DNA from: Bacillota bacterium
GTDB lineage: Bacteria > Bacillota > Clostridia > Oscillospirales > Acutalibacteraceae
Direction of reading: 5' to 3'
DNA length: 64,000 bases
Assembly: GCA_023418995.1 (NCBI GenBank)
Contig: JAEZYP010000044.1
Location: 1 to 64,000, forward strand
Below the pieces are notes generated by a model. The model was given only the letters and a program-made list of their open reading frames with translations, searched no databases and was not told the DNA's origin. Positions 24,731 to 33,239 of the stretch are shown in pieces. The first letter of the stretch is position 1, and each line of letters opens with the position of its first letter. The position numbers and the translations under genes are program-made.

Positions 24731-25372
24731 TTATTTTTCTGCCGGATTGGAAATCCGGTAGCAGAGCGTCATCAAACTGTCGTTTAAATGAACATTTTCT
24801 ACGATGGTGTCCGGGTACTCCATTGAAATATCGTAGTGACTGAAATTCCAGAAATTTCGGATTCCCAATTCATACAGATGCTCTGAAAGAGAGCTTACCG
24901 CTTCCCGCGGGATACAAAAAATAGCCATGACAGGTTTTTCGGTTTTGCAGAAATCGTCCATCTCTGTGATAGCACGCACTACATTGCCATTAATAACCGT
25001 TCCGATCTTCTGCGGTGAATTGTCAAAAACTCCAATCAGATCAAAACCCTGCGTCTCAAAAGAAATGTGGGAGGCAATCGCCTGCCCAAGGTTACCCGCA
25101 CCGATCAAAATCGACTTGTAGCCGTGGGATAGACCAAGGATATTGGCGATTTCCTCACAGAGCTGATCCACAATATAGCCGTAGCCCTGCTGACCGAAGC
25201 CACCGAAACAGTTCAAATCCTGACGGATTTGAGATGCCGTGAGCCCCAGCTTTATAGAAAGCTCGGTAGATGAAATTCTTGTAACGCCTTTCCCTTTAAG
25301 ATGCTTCAAAAAACGATAATACCGAGGAAGCCGCCGAATAACGGACATTGATATGTTTTCACGCTTTGGCAT
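24731..25372 (-). CDS. rex: Redox-sensing transcriptional repressor Rex
   Basis: A 213-residue protein with an N-terminal winged helix (about 8-75, TSSELS-like recognition region and LGLTASQIRQDLNCFGGFG) and a Rossmann domain with GAGNLGQA (about 91-98). Rex binds DNA when NAD+ is high and releases it when NADH rises. Here it is the last gene of an operon with aconitase and isocitrate dehydrogenase, which is less usual than its position beside butyrate or groE genes. GGAGG precedes the ATG. Confidence 0.95.
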   Translation of the reverse strand: MPKRENISMSVIRRLPRYYRFLKHLKGKGVTRISSTELSIKLGLTASQIRQDLNCFGGFGQQGYGYIVDQLCEEIANILGLSHGYKSILIGAGNLGQAIASHISFETQGFDLIGVFDNSPQKIGTVINGNVVRAITEMDDFCKTEKPVMAIFCIPREAVSSLSEHLYELGIRNFWNFSHYDISMEYPDTIVENVHLNDSLMTLCYRISNPAEK

Positions 25373-25401
25373 TTGTTTAACCTCCGTAAACTCTGTTCCT
25401 T

Positions 25402-26610
25402 TTAGAGCAGCAAAGTAAGTTTTTTATTGATTTCTCTTAAAAAGGTTTCTGTATCAACCGCTTTTTTGTGTTCAAGGCTAGAAAGACTTTCCAGGTCGCC
25501 GGTCATGATGCCGTCTTCAATCGTCTGTAGGGACGCCTTTTCGAGCTTCTCCGCAAAGCTTACCAAATCCGGTGTGCCGTCAAGCTCGCCTCGCTTTTTC
25601 AGCGCGCCCGTCCAGGCAAACAGGGTTGCCATGGAATTGGTAGAGGTTTTTTCGCCTTTGAGGTGCTTGTAATAGTGGCGCTGTACGGTTCCGTGAGCGG
25701 CCTCGTATTCGTAGACGCCGTCAGGGGAGACCAAAACGCTGGTCATCATGGCAAGGCTGCCGAACGCGGTTGCGACCATATCACTCATAACATCACCGTC
25801 GTAATTCTTGCATGCCCAGATATAGCCGCCTTCTGAACGGATAACACGGGCGACAGCGTCATCAATCAGCGTGTAAAAATAGGTGATTCCCGCATTTTCA
25901 AAAGCTTTCTTATATTGGGTATCGTAGATTTCGTTAAAGATATCCTTAAAGCGGTGATCATATTTTTTGGAGATGGTGTCCTTGGTGGCGAACCACAAAT
26001 CCTGTTTGGTATCCAGCGCAAAGTTAAAGCACGCCTTCGCAAAGCTGGAAATGCTTTCGTCGATGTTGTGCATCCCCTGAATAATACCGTCTGTCTTAAA
26101 GTCGTGGATCAGCGCGCGTTCTTCGGAACCATCCGCCTTCGTTACCACAAGCTCCGTTTTTGAGCCTGCCGGAGCCGCCATTTCTACATTCCGGTAAACA
26201 TCGCCGTACGCGTGACGGGCAATGGTAATCGGTTTCTTCCAATTAGAAATATAGGGCGTGATTCCTTTGACCAGCAAGGGGGTACGGAATACGGTGCCAT
26301 CCAAAATCGCGCGGATGGTTCCATTTGGAGATTTCCACATCTCCTTTAAATTATACTCCTTAACCCGTTCGGCATTCGGAGTAATCGTAGCACATTTTAC
26401 CGCCACGCCGTATTTTTTTGTTGCGTAAGCGGAGTCGAATGTGACCTGATCATTGGTTGCTTCACGGTTTTCCAGACCCAGATCGTAGTATTCCGTTTTC
26501 AAATCAATGTAGGGGGTTAGCAGAATATCTTTTATCATCTTCCAGATGATTCTTGTCATCTCGTCGCCGTCCATCTCGACTAAGGGTGTTTTCATTTCAA
26601 TTTTATTCAA
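25402..26610 (-). CDS. icd: NADP-dependent isocitrate dehydrogenase (type II)
   Basis: A 402-residue enzyme that converts isocitrate to 2-oxoglutarate and CO2. The sequence is of the eukaryote-like homodimeric type (MDGDEMTRIIW start, TPNAERVKEYNLKEMWKSPNGTIR with the substrate-binding Ser/Asn/Arg, and YEAAHGTVQRHY near 310). The start is TTG with GGAGG 8 nt upstream; an ATG five codons in has no better site. It lies between acn and rex and supplies 2-oxoglutarate for glutamate in a branched TCA pathway. No citrate synthase is in the window. Confidence 0.95.
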   Translation of the reverse strand: MNKIEMKTPLVEMDGDEMTRIIWKMIKDILLTPYIDLKTEYYDLGLENREATNDQVTFDSAYATKKYGVAVKCATITPNAERVKEYNLKEMWKSPNGTIRAILDGTVFRTPLLVKGITPYISNWKKPITIARHAYGDVYRNVEMAAPAGSKTELVVTKADGSEERALIHDFKTDGIIQGMHNIDESISSFAKACFNFALDTKQDLWFATKDTISKKYDHRFKDIFNEIYDTQYKKAFENAGITYFYTLIDDAVARVIRSEGGYIWACKNYDGDVMSDMVATAFGSLAMMTSVLVSPDGVYEYEAAHGTVQRHYYKHLKGEKTSTNSMATLFAWTGALKKRGELDGTPDLVSFAEKLEKASLQTIEDGIMTGDLESLSSLEHKKAVDTETFLREINKKLTLLL

Positions 26611-26655
26611 AGTTGTTTCCTCCGATCAATATTCAAAAGCAGTCGAGAGTGACCG

Positions 26656-28587
26656 TTAATTCTGCTCTCTGGTGTAGTTTAACAAACCGCCGGCCAGCAC
26701 CATTTTACGCTGACGACCGGTTAATACCGCCTCCACCGCAAAGGCAGTGCCCTTTGTTTTATTATTTACGAGAATCTCTGTATTGTTCTCGATTGCGGAG
26801 CGGATGTCCGGCAGCTCCAACTCATCCATCTGGTCAATCGAATCATAATCCTTCTCGTTGCGGAACACAAGTGGAAGGATTCCGGCGTTTGCCAGATTTG
26901 CACAGTGGATTCTGGCGAAGCTCTTAACGATTACCGCCTTGATGCCAAGGTAAAGCGGAACCAGCGCGGCGTGCTCTCGAGAGGAACCCTGCCCGTAGTT
27001 TGTTCCGCCGATTACGATGCCGCTCCCGTTCTGCCTGCATCGCTCCGGGAAATCCTTATCGCAGACGCCGAAGCAGAAGTTGGAGAGGTAGGGGATATTG
27101 GATCGGTACGGCAGGATTTTGGAACCGGCCGGCATAATGTGGTCGGTAGTAATATTGTCGCCAACCTTCAGCAGTGCCTTTGCAGTGATGCTCTGCGGCA
27201 GCGTTTCGGTGGTCGGGAATTCCTTGATATTCGGTCCGCGCAGAATTTCCACATCCTTTGCGTCCTCTTCCTTCGCGGGGGCGAGAATCAAATTATCGTT
27301 GATCAGGAATTTTTCAGGCAGCTGAATCGGCGCTTCCTTGCCTAGTGTTTTCGGGTTCGTAAAAACGCCGGTAAGTGCGGAGGCCGCAGCTGTTTCCGGG
27401 CTAACCAGATAAATTTGTCCGTCCGCCGTGCCGGAGCGTCCCTCAAAGTTGCGGTTGAAGGTGCGAAGGGAGATACCCGCCGAATTCGGGGATTGTCCCA
27501 TGCCGATGCAGGGGCCGCAGGCACATTCCAGAATACGCGCTCCGGCAGAAATCAGGTCTGCCAGCGCACCGTTCTGTGCAAGCATATTGTAAACCTGCTT
27601 GGAGCCGGGAGCAATCGAGAGGCTGACGTCCGGATGAACGGTTTTGCCCTTTAAAATGGCGGCAACGCGCATCAAGTCCAGATAGGAGGAGTTGGTGCAG
27701 GAGCCAATGCAAACCTGGTCCACCTTTATTGTTCCGATTTCGTCCACGGTTTTTACCGCGTCGGGGCTGTGCGGGCAGGCCGCCATCGGTGTAAGCTTCG
27801 ACAGGTCGATATAGATTTCTTCATCATATTTTGCGTCTTCGTCCGGTTTTAGTTCTACCCAGTCGTTTTCGCGGTCCTGAGCTTTCAGGAAGGAACGGGT
27901 CACATCATCAGAGGGGAAAATGGAAGTGGTCGCGCCGAGTTCTGCGCCCATATTAGTAATGGTTGCGCGTTCCGGTACACTGAGAGAAGCAACACCCGGA
28001 CCGCTGTATTCCACAATTTTACCTACGCCGCCTTTTACGGATAAAATGCGTAAAACTTCAAGAATGACATCCTTTGCGCTGACCCATGGAGAAAGCTCAC
28101 CGGTCAGATTTACGCGGAGCATTTTCGGCATGGTAATGTAGTATGTACCGCCGCCCATTGCAACCGCAACGTCAAGTCCTCCCGCGCCCATAGCGAGCAT
28201 GCCGATTCCGCCGCCTGTCGGGGTGTGGCTGTCCGAACCGATCAGGGTTTTGCCGGGGATACCGAATCGCTCAAGATGCACCTGGTGGCAGATTCCGTTG
28301 CCGGGGCGCGAAAAATAGATTCCGTGCTTCTTGGCTACCGACTGAATAAACCGGTGGTCGTCGGCGTTCTCAAAGCCGGTTTGCAGGGTATTATGGTCAA
28401 TATATGCAACAGAACGCTCTGTCTTTACACGTGGAACACCCATTGCTTCAAATTCAAGATAAGCCATGGTTCCAGTTGCGTCCTGAGTCAGAGTCTGATC
28501 GATTTTTAAGCCGATTTCGCTGCCGACCGTCATTTCGCCGCTTCGAAGGTGGCTTTTTATAATTTTCTGTGCTAATGTATCACCCAT
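26656..28587 (-). CDS. acn: Aconitate hydratase
   Basis: A 643-residue 4Fe-4S hydro-lyase that interconverts citrate and isocitrate. The cluster-binding cysteines are visible in CIGSCTNSS (near residue 290) and CACGPCIGMG (near 355); the C-terminal swivel domain carries GGTNYGQGSSREHAAL (near 545). At about 640 residues it belongs to the shorter bacterial group found in Clostridia rather than the 900-residue AcnA. It heads the acn-icd-rex operon and has AGGAGG before its ATG. Confidence 0.94.
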   Translation of the reverse strand: MGDTLAQKIIKSHLRSGEMTVGSEIGLKIDQTLTQDATGTMAYLEFEAMGVPRVKTERSVAYIDHNTLQTGFENADDHRFIQSVAKKHGIYFSRPGNGICHQVHLERFGIPGKTLIGSDSHTPTGGGIGMLAMGAGGLDVAVAMGGGTYYITMPKMLRVNLTGELSPWVSAKDVILEVLRILSVKGGVGKIVEYSGPGVASLSVPERATITNMGAELGATTSIFPSDDVTRSFLKAQDRENDWVELKPDEDAKYDEEIYIDLSKLTPMAACPHSPDAVKTVDEIGTIKVDQVCIGSCTNSSYLDLMRVAAILKGKTVHPDVSLSIAPGSKQVYNMLAQNGALADLISAGARILECACGPCIGMGQSPNSAGISLRTFNRNFEGRSGTADGQIYLVSPETAAASALTGVFTNPKTLGKEAPIQLPEKFLINDNLILAPAKEEDAKDVEILRGPNIKEFPTTETLPQSITAKALLKVGDNITTDHIMPAGSKILPYRSNIPYLSNFCFGVCDKDFPERCRQNGSGIVIGGTNYGQGSSREHAALVPLYLGIKAVIVKSFARIHCANLANAGILPLVFRNEKDYDSIDQMDELELPDIRSAIENNTEILVNNKTKGTAFAVEAVLTGRQRKMVLAGGLLNYTREQN

Positions 28588-28619
28588 TTTTATAGAATCC
28601 TCCTGTTTGAAATTCGCTG

Positions 28620-28634
28620 TTTAACATAGTTAAA
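28620..28634. promoter_or_regulatory. Palindrome at the acn promoter start site
   Basis: TTTAAC-ATA-GTTAAA, a perfect 6-bp inverted repeat, 10 nt downstream of the -10 box. Its half-site polarity is opposite to the Rex consensus (GTTAA outside), so the binding protein is unknown. Confidence 0.4.
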
Positions 28635-28643
28635 TATATAACC

Positions 28644-28672
28644 ATTATGATATAAAAACCCAAAATTGTCAA
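28644..28672 (-). promoter_or_regulatory. Promoter of the acn-icd-rex operon
   Basis: On the minus strand: TTGACA, 17 nt, CATAAT. Confidence 0.75.
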
Positions 28673-28720
28673 TCTAACTTTGCGACATAATGCCGTTTGT
28701 GCATTAAGTATTATATTTTC

Positions 28721-28749
28721 TTGATGAATACCGCAACAAATGATATAAT
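28721..28749 (+). promoter_or_regulatory. Promoter of the tepA-like gene
   Basis: TTGATG, 17 nt, TATAAT, about 85 nt before the start codon. Confidence 0.7.
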
Positions 28750-28834
28750 ACATTTATTCAATAGTAAAATGAGAATTATGCGTATGAGAATCGGATTCCT
28801 ACGGCAAACTAATGCGGTAGGAGGTACCGGTACT

Positions 28835-29650
28835 ATGAATCATACAGATGTAAAAAAAGAAGAAAGCGCAGAACAAAACGAAAAGCAAATGGAACAGGTT
28901 TTTGATACTGGCTCCATTATTGCGGGAAACGGCGAACACATTATTCATTGCCTTACGATCATCGGTCAGATTGAAGGGCATTATATTTTGCCCTCTACCA
29001 ATAAAACAACAAAATACGAGCACGTAATTCCTCAGCTGGTAGCAATTGAGGAAGAGCCGAAAATTGACGGACTGTTGATAATTCTTAACACGGTCGGTGG
29101 GGATGTGGAAGCCGGGCTCGCGATTGCCGAGCTTGTTTCCGGCATGAAAAAACCGACGGTATCCATGGTTTTGGGCGGGGGACATTCCATCGGCGTTCCG
29201 CTTGCGGTTGCCGCGAAGCACTCGTTTATTGTTCCCAGTGCCACCATGACAATTCATCCCGTCCGCATGAACGGGATGCTGCTTGGCGTACCGCAGACGC
29301 TGGAGTATTTTCAGCGGATGCAGGAGCGTATCACGAGGTTCGTTACGCAGAATTCCCATATCTCGGCGGAACGGTTTTATGAGCTTTCTATGAATACGCA
29401 GGAGCTGGTTATGGATGTCGGTACCATTCTGGATGGTACCGACGCAGTCAAGGAGGGTCTGATAGACTCATTGGGTAGTCTTTCCGACGCGATTGACTAC
29501 CTCTATAAAATGATTGATGATAACAAAGCGCAGGCGGAAAAGACGGAGCCAAAGGAACCCAAACGGCAGCCAAGGCAAAAATTGAAATCAGAACAAAAAT
29601 CAGAGCCTAAAGCGGCAAGAAAAACCGTTCGAACTGTAAAAAAGGCTTAG
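28835..29650 (+). CDS. TepA-like ClpP-family serine protease
   Basis: A 271-residue ClpP-fold protein. The serine nucleophile lies in GGGHSIGVP and the histidine in TIHPVRMNG, as in the TepA (translocation-enhancing) clade of spore formers rather than housekeeping ClpP. The last 45 residues form a Lys/Arg/Pro/Glu-rich tail absent from ClpP. The open frame extends 46 codons upstream, but GGAGG at 28820 places the start at ATG 28835. It probably works in the forespore or membrane-proximal proteolysis; the substrate is unknown. uppP follows after two hairpins. Confidence 0.82.
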   Translation: MNHTDVKKEESAEQNEKQMEQVFDTGSIIAGNGEHIIHCLTIIGQIEGHYILPSTNKTTKYEHVIPQLVAIEEEPKIDGLLIILNTVGGDVEAGLAIAELVSGMKKPTVSMVLGGGHSIGVPLAVAAKHSFIVPSATMTIHPVRMNGMLLGVPQTLEYFQRMQERITRFVTQNSHISAERFYELSMNTQELVMDVGTILDGTDAVKEGLIDSLGSLSDAIDYLYKMIDDNKAQAEKTEPKEPKRQPRQKLKSEQKSEPKAARKTVRTVKKA

Positions 29651-29689
29651 AACCCGAGCCGGGTTCTTTATCCGGCGGCGAATGCCGCC
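29650..29689 (+). terminator. Two hairpins between the tepA-like gene and uppP
   Basis: GAACCCG-AGC-CGGGTTC with TTT (29650-29669), then GGCGGC-GAAT-GCCGCC (29674-29689). The first starts inside the stop codon. A partial terminator or processing site is likely. Confidence 0.5.
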
Positions 29690-29712
29690 AAATACATACG
29701 TTGGAGGTCAAT

Positions 29713-30645
29713 ATGACAGTAATTCAGGCGATTATTCAAGGAATTATTCAGGGGGCAACGGAATTTCTTCCCGTTTCCAGCAGCGGACATCTTTCCTTGG
29801 CACAGCATTTTATGGGAGTTCAGGCGCCCAGCCTGCTTTTTGACGTCATGCTTCATCTTGGCACTTTGGTGGCGGTGCTTATTTTCTACTATAAACTGGT
29901 TTGGCGCTTGCTGTGCGAGTTTGTTTTTACTATTAAGGATCTCTTTACCGGCAAGTTTGGCTGGAAGAAAATGAACTCTGACCGTCGGCTGATGGTGATG
30001 TTGATTATCGGGTTGCTCCCGCTGTTCCTGCTGTTTCTGCCGGTCCCCGGCACCGATATGAAAATTAAGGACTTCGCTGACCTATGGGCAACTGACAACG
30101 ATATCATTGTAGAAGGCTGTTCCTTGATTGTGACGGGAATTCTGCTGACCCTGGGAGTCATTAAGACTCATCAGGATAAAGCGCAGCAGGTGTCCTATGC
30201 CCGCAAAGTTGCCCGCCCTGCGAGCGGAAAAAAACAATTCAATGCGGCAGACGCGATTGTGGTCGGCGCTACCCAGTGCATAGCCGCTGTTTTTCCGGGC
30301 CTTTCCCGTTCCGGCTCCACCCTTTCGGTCGGTCTTTTGCGCGGAATCAACCGCCAGACCGCTTTGGATTATTCCTTTGTCATTGGGATCCCTTCCATTC
30401 TTGCGGCTGTTGTTCTGGAATCAAAGGATGCCGTGGGCACTTCAGTTTCTATTGCGATTATTCCCCTGCTTGCAGGCGTAATTACCGCCGCGATTGTCGG
30501 ATTCTTTGCAATTAAGCTTTTGCGCTGGATGGTTACCTCCGATAAACTCGGAGTCTTTGCTGTTTATACCTTGGTTTTAGGAATCATTGTAGTAGTTCTT
30601 GGGATTTTTGAGCATTTAACCGGCTGGGCGCTTGTAATCAAATAG
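29713..30645 (+). CDS. uppP: Undecaprenyl-diphosphatase UppP (BacA)
   Basis: A 310-residue integral membrane phosphatase with about eight helices. The first conserved region is EFLPVSSSGHLSL (about 17-29) and the second PGLSRSGSTLSVGL (about 195), both needed for hydrolysis of undecaprenyl diphosphate, which recycles the lipid carrier for peptidoglycan. A TTG 4 codons upstream contains the ribosome site GGAGGT, so the ATG at 29713 is the start. Confidence 0.95.
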   Translation: MTVIQAIIQGIIQGATEFLPVSSSGHLSLAQHFMGVQAPSLLFDVMLHLGTLVAVLIFYYKLVWRLLCEFVFTIKDLFTGKFGWKKMNSDRRLMVMLIIGLLPLFLLFLPVPGTDMKIKDFADLWATDNDIIVEGCSLIVTGILLTLGVIKTHQDKAQQVSYARKVARPASGKKQFNAADAIVVGATQCIAAVFPGLSRSGSTLSVGLLRGINRQTALDYSFVIGIPSILAAVVLESKDAVGTSVSIAIIPLLAGVITAAIVGFFAIKLLRWMVTSDKLGVFAVYTLVLGIIVVVLGIFEHLTGWALVIK

Positions 30646-30741
30646 TATAGTCCATTAACTCCAAATACTTAGCCGTTTTTGAAACGAATCAATTATGAAT
30701 GCGATTCATTATTATAAAATAAAGTTTAAGGTGATCGAAAA

Positions 30742-33228
30742 GTGGCGAGACGTAAAACGAATCCGCAAAAACAGGCTCAAACCAAAACGCGAGGTGCACC
30801 GAAGCATCGGGCTCCTGCCTCCGGCACAAGGAGCAAACCGATTCGTGATGCCGAAACTGTAAAGCAGCGCAGCCAGATTAACGCAATCATCATGTTCGCA
30901 ACATCTATTTTAATGGTTTTTCTTGTGCTGATTCAGGGTGACCATATCTGGCTTTGGTGCCATAACGTGCTTCTTGGGCTGTTCGGCGTCTGCGCGATTA
31001 TCTGGCCTGTGCTTCTCTTTTACATATCAATTATTACCGCTTTGGAGCGGCAAAATAACCGTCTTGCGGGGAAAGTACTGCTTATTGTTTTGATTATCGC
31101 TTTATTCTGCGCTGCGGTTTATATTTTCTCCGACACGGATCATACTGTATCCAAGCCGTTTTGGGATCGATTGGTCAGTTTGTACGACCTTGGAATTCAA
31201 CGGTCTGGCGCAGGTCTGTTCAGCGGCTTAATCGGAATTCCGATCGTAGCGGGGCTGGGCTCCGTCGGAGCAAAAATCGTGATTATTTTGGCGCTGTTTG
31301 TAGCATTTATGATTTTGACCGGAACTACGCTGATTCAGCTTTTCCGCGCGGTTACTAAACCGGCGGATATGGTGGTTGCCAACATCAACAACGCACGCGA
31401 GCAGCGGGTACTGGAGAGGCAGAAGAATATTGATATCGCGCTCGATAAGGAGGATGAGCTTCCTCAGCATCCGGTTCAGTCGCCCTCCAAGGCGCCTGTA
31501 AAGAATGAAAAAAGCAAAAAGCTGGAGCAGCTAGAAAAAGTATTCGGTATGAAGGAGCCGGTTGTCGAAAAGGTCGAATCCAATTCGGAGCTGCCGGCTG
31601 ACGAGAAGCCTGCCGATATAGCCGTTCCGTTTACTGCCCGCAAGCCGGAAGCGGTGAAGCGGGAAGAAAAGCCCGTTGCCGGAACGCCGGTACAGCTGAC
31701 CATGTTTACCGACGAACCGCCGCAGGACGGAAATTATCATTTTCCGCCTATCACAATGTTGGAAACAACAAAAGAGCTGAGTGAACAGGATGTAACCGAG
31801 GAACTGAAAACGAACGGGCAGATGCTGGTTCAAACGCTCAAGAGCTTTGGGGTGCAGACCAAAATCGTGGATATCAGCCGCGGTCCCGCCGTCACGCGGT
31901 ATGAGCTTCAGCCCGCGGCCGGTGTGAAAATCAGCAAAATTACGAACCTATCCGACGATATTGCAATGAACCTTGCGGCCGCCGGAGTTCGCATCGAGGC
32001 CCCGATTCCCGGCAAGGCTGCCGTGGGTATCGAGGTACCGAATAAAAAGGTCAGCATTGTGCGAATGCGCGAGCTGATCGAGTCAAACAGCTTTAGCACG
32101 GCGAAGAGCCGCCTTACCGTAGTGCTTGGCAGAGATATCGCGGGAGACGCTGCTACGGCGGATCTGGCGAAGATGCCGCATTTGCTGATTGCCGGCTCCA
32201 CCGGCTCCGGAAAATCCGTCTGCATCAATTCCTTTATTGTCAGCCTGCTTTATAAATCTACCCCGGATGAGGTACGGTTTCTGATGATCGACCCAAAGGT
32301 TGTGGAGCTGGGGATTTACAACGGAATCCCGCATCTTTTGGTGCCGGTCGTCACCGACCCGCGCAAGGCTGCGGGCGCGCTGGGCTGGGCGGTTACCGAG
32401 ATGCTAAAGCGTTACAAGATTTTCGCGGAGAACAACGTGCGAGATTTAAGCGCGTACAATATGCTTGCCGCTTCGTGCGGTTATGTGGATTCCCAGGGGC
32501 AGCCGATGCAGCGCATGCCGCAGATCGTAATGATCATTGACGAGCTTGCCGATTTGATGATGGCCGCTCCAAACGAGGTGGAGGATTCCATCTGCCGTCT
32601 GGCGCAAATGGCGCGTGCCGCCGGAATGCATTTGCTGATTGCGACCCAGCGCCCGTCTGTCGATGTGATTACCGGTATAATCAAGGCCAATATTCCGAGC
32701 CGCATTGCCTTTGCGGTTTCCTCTCAGGTGGATTCCAGAACCATTTTGGATATGGGCGGCGCGGAAAAACTCCTCGGTCGGGGAGACATGCTTTTCTCGC
32801 CGGTCGGCTCTCAAAAGCCGATCCGTATTCAGGGCTGCTTTGTTAGCGACAGCGAAATAGAGTCTATTGTCAGCTATGTGAAGAAGGCGCAGGAAACTGG
32901 CTACGATAAGAATATCGCGGAGGAGATTGAGAAAAACGCGGTCGCTGAAAAAGACACGAAAAGTGACGGCGGATTGAACGACGATACCGACCCGATGATG
33001 CAGGAGGCCGTAAAATGCGTTGTAGAGGCGGGGCAAGCCTCCACCTCACTGCTTCAGCGCCGCCTGCGCCTTGGCTATGCGCGCGCTGGCAGGCTGGTCG
33101 ACGAAATGGAGCAGATGGGAATCGTCGGACCGCATGAAGGCTCCAAGCCGCGCCAGGTGCTCATCACCTACCAGCAGTGGCTGGAAATGAGCATGCGACA
33201 GAATGATGAAAACGACAGGAAAGAATAG
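30742..33228 (+). CDS. FtsK/SpoIIIE DNA translocase
   Basis: An 828-residue DNA pump. Four membrane helices lie within about 48-190; a charged linker with Pro/Lys/Glu follows (200-340); the RecA-like motor has Walker A GSTGSGKS (about 482) and Walker B IDELADLMM (about 596); and the C-terminal gamma winged helix starts near 745 (DPMMQEAVKCVVEAGQASTSLLQRRLRLGYARAGRLV). It exports the chromosome from the septum into daughter or forespore. It starts with GTG preceded by AAGGTGA. FtsK and SpoIIIE cannot be told apart by sequence alone. Confidence 0.95.
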   Translation: MARRKTNPQKQAQTKTRGAPKHRAPASGTRSKPIRDAETVKQRSQINAIIMFATSILMVFLVLIQGDHIWLWCHNVLLGLFGVCAIIWPVLLFYISIITALERQNNRLAGKVLLIVLIIALFCAAVYIFSDTDHTVSKPFWDRLVSLYDLGIQRSGAGLFSGLIGIPIVAGLGSVGAKIVIILALFVAFMILTGTTLIQLFRAVTKPADMVVANINNAREQRVLERQKNIDIALDKEDELPQHPVQSPSKAPVKNEKSKKLEQLEKVFGMKEPVVEKVESNSELPADEKPADIAVPFTARKPEAVKREEKPVAGTPVQLTMFTDEPPQDGNYHFPPITMLETTKELSEQDVTEELKTNGQMLVQTLKSFGVQTKIVDISRGPAVTRYELQPAAGVKISKITNLSDDIAMNLAAAGVRIEAPIPGKAAVGIEVPNKKVSIVRMRELIESNSFSTAKSRLTVVLGRDIAGDAATADLAKMPHLLIAGSTGSGKSVCINSFIVSLLYKSTPDEVRFLMIDPKVVELGIYNGIPHLLVPVVTDPRKAAGALGWAVTEMLKRYKIFAENNVRDLSAYNMLAASCGYVDSQGQPMQRMPQIVMIIDELADLMMAAPNEVEDSICRLAQMARAAGMHLLIATQRPSVDVITGIIKANIPSRIAFAVSSQVDSRTILDMGGAEKLLGRGDMLFSPVGSQKPIRIQGCFVSDSEIESIVSYVKKAQETGYDKNIAEEIEKNAVAEKDTKSDGGLNDDTDPMMQEAVKCVVEAGQASTSLLQRRLRLGYARAGRLVDEMEQMGIVGPHEGSKPRQVLITYQQWLEMSMRQNDENDRKE

Positions 33229-33239
33229 GGTTTATCAGA

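Noticed and set aside
28620..28634. Rex box upstream of acn-icd-rex
   Set aside because: The inverted repeat has TTTAAC outside and GTTAAA inside, the reverse of TTGTTAA-N-TTAACAA, so it does not match Rex consensus.
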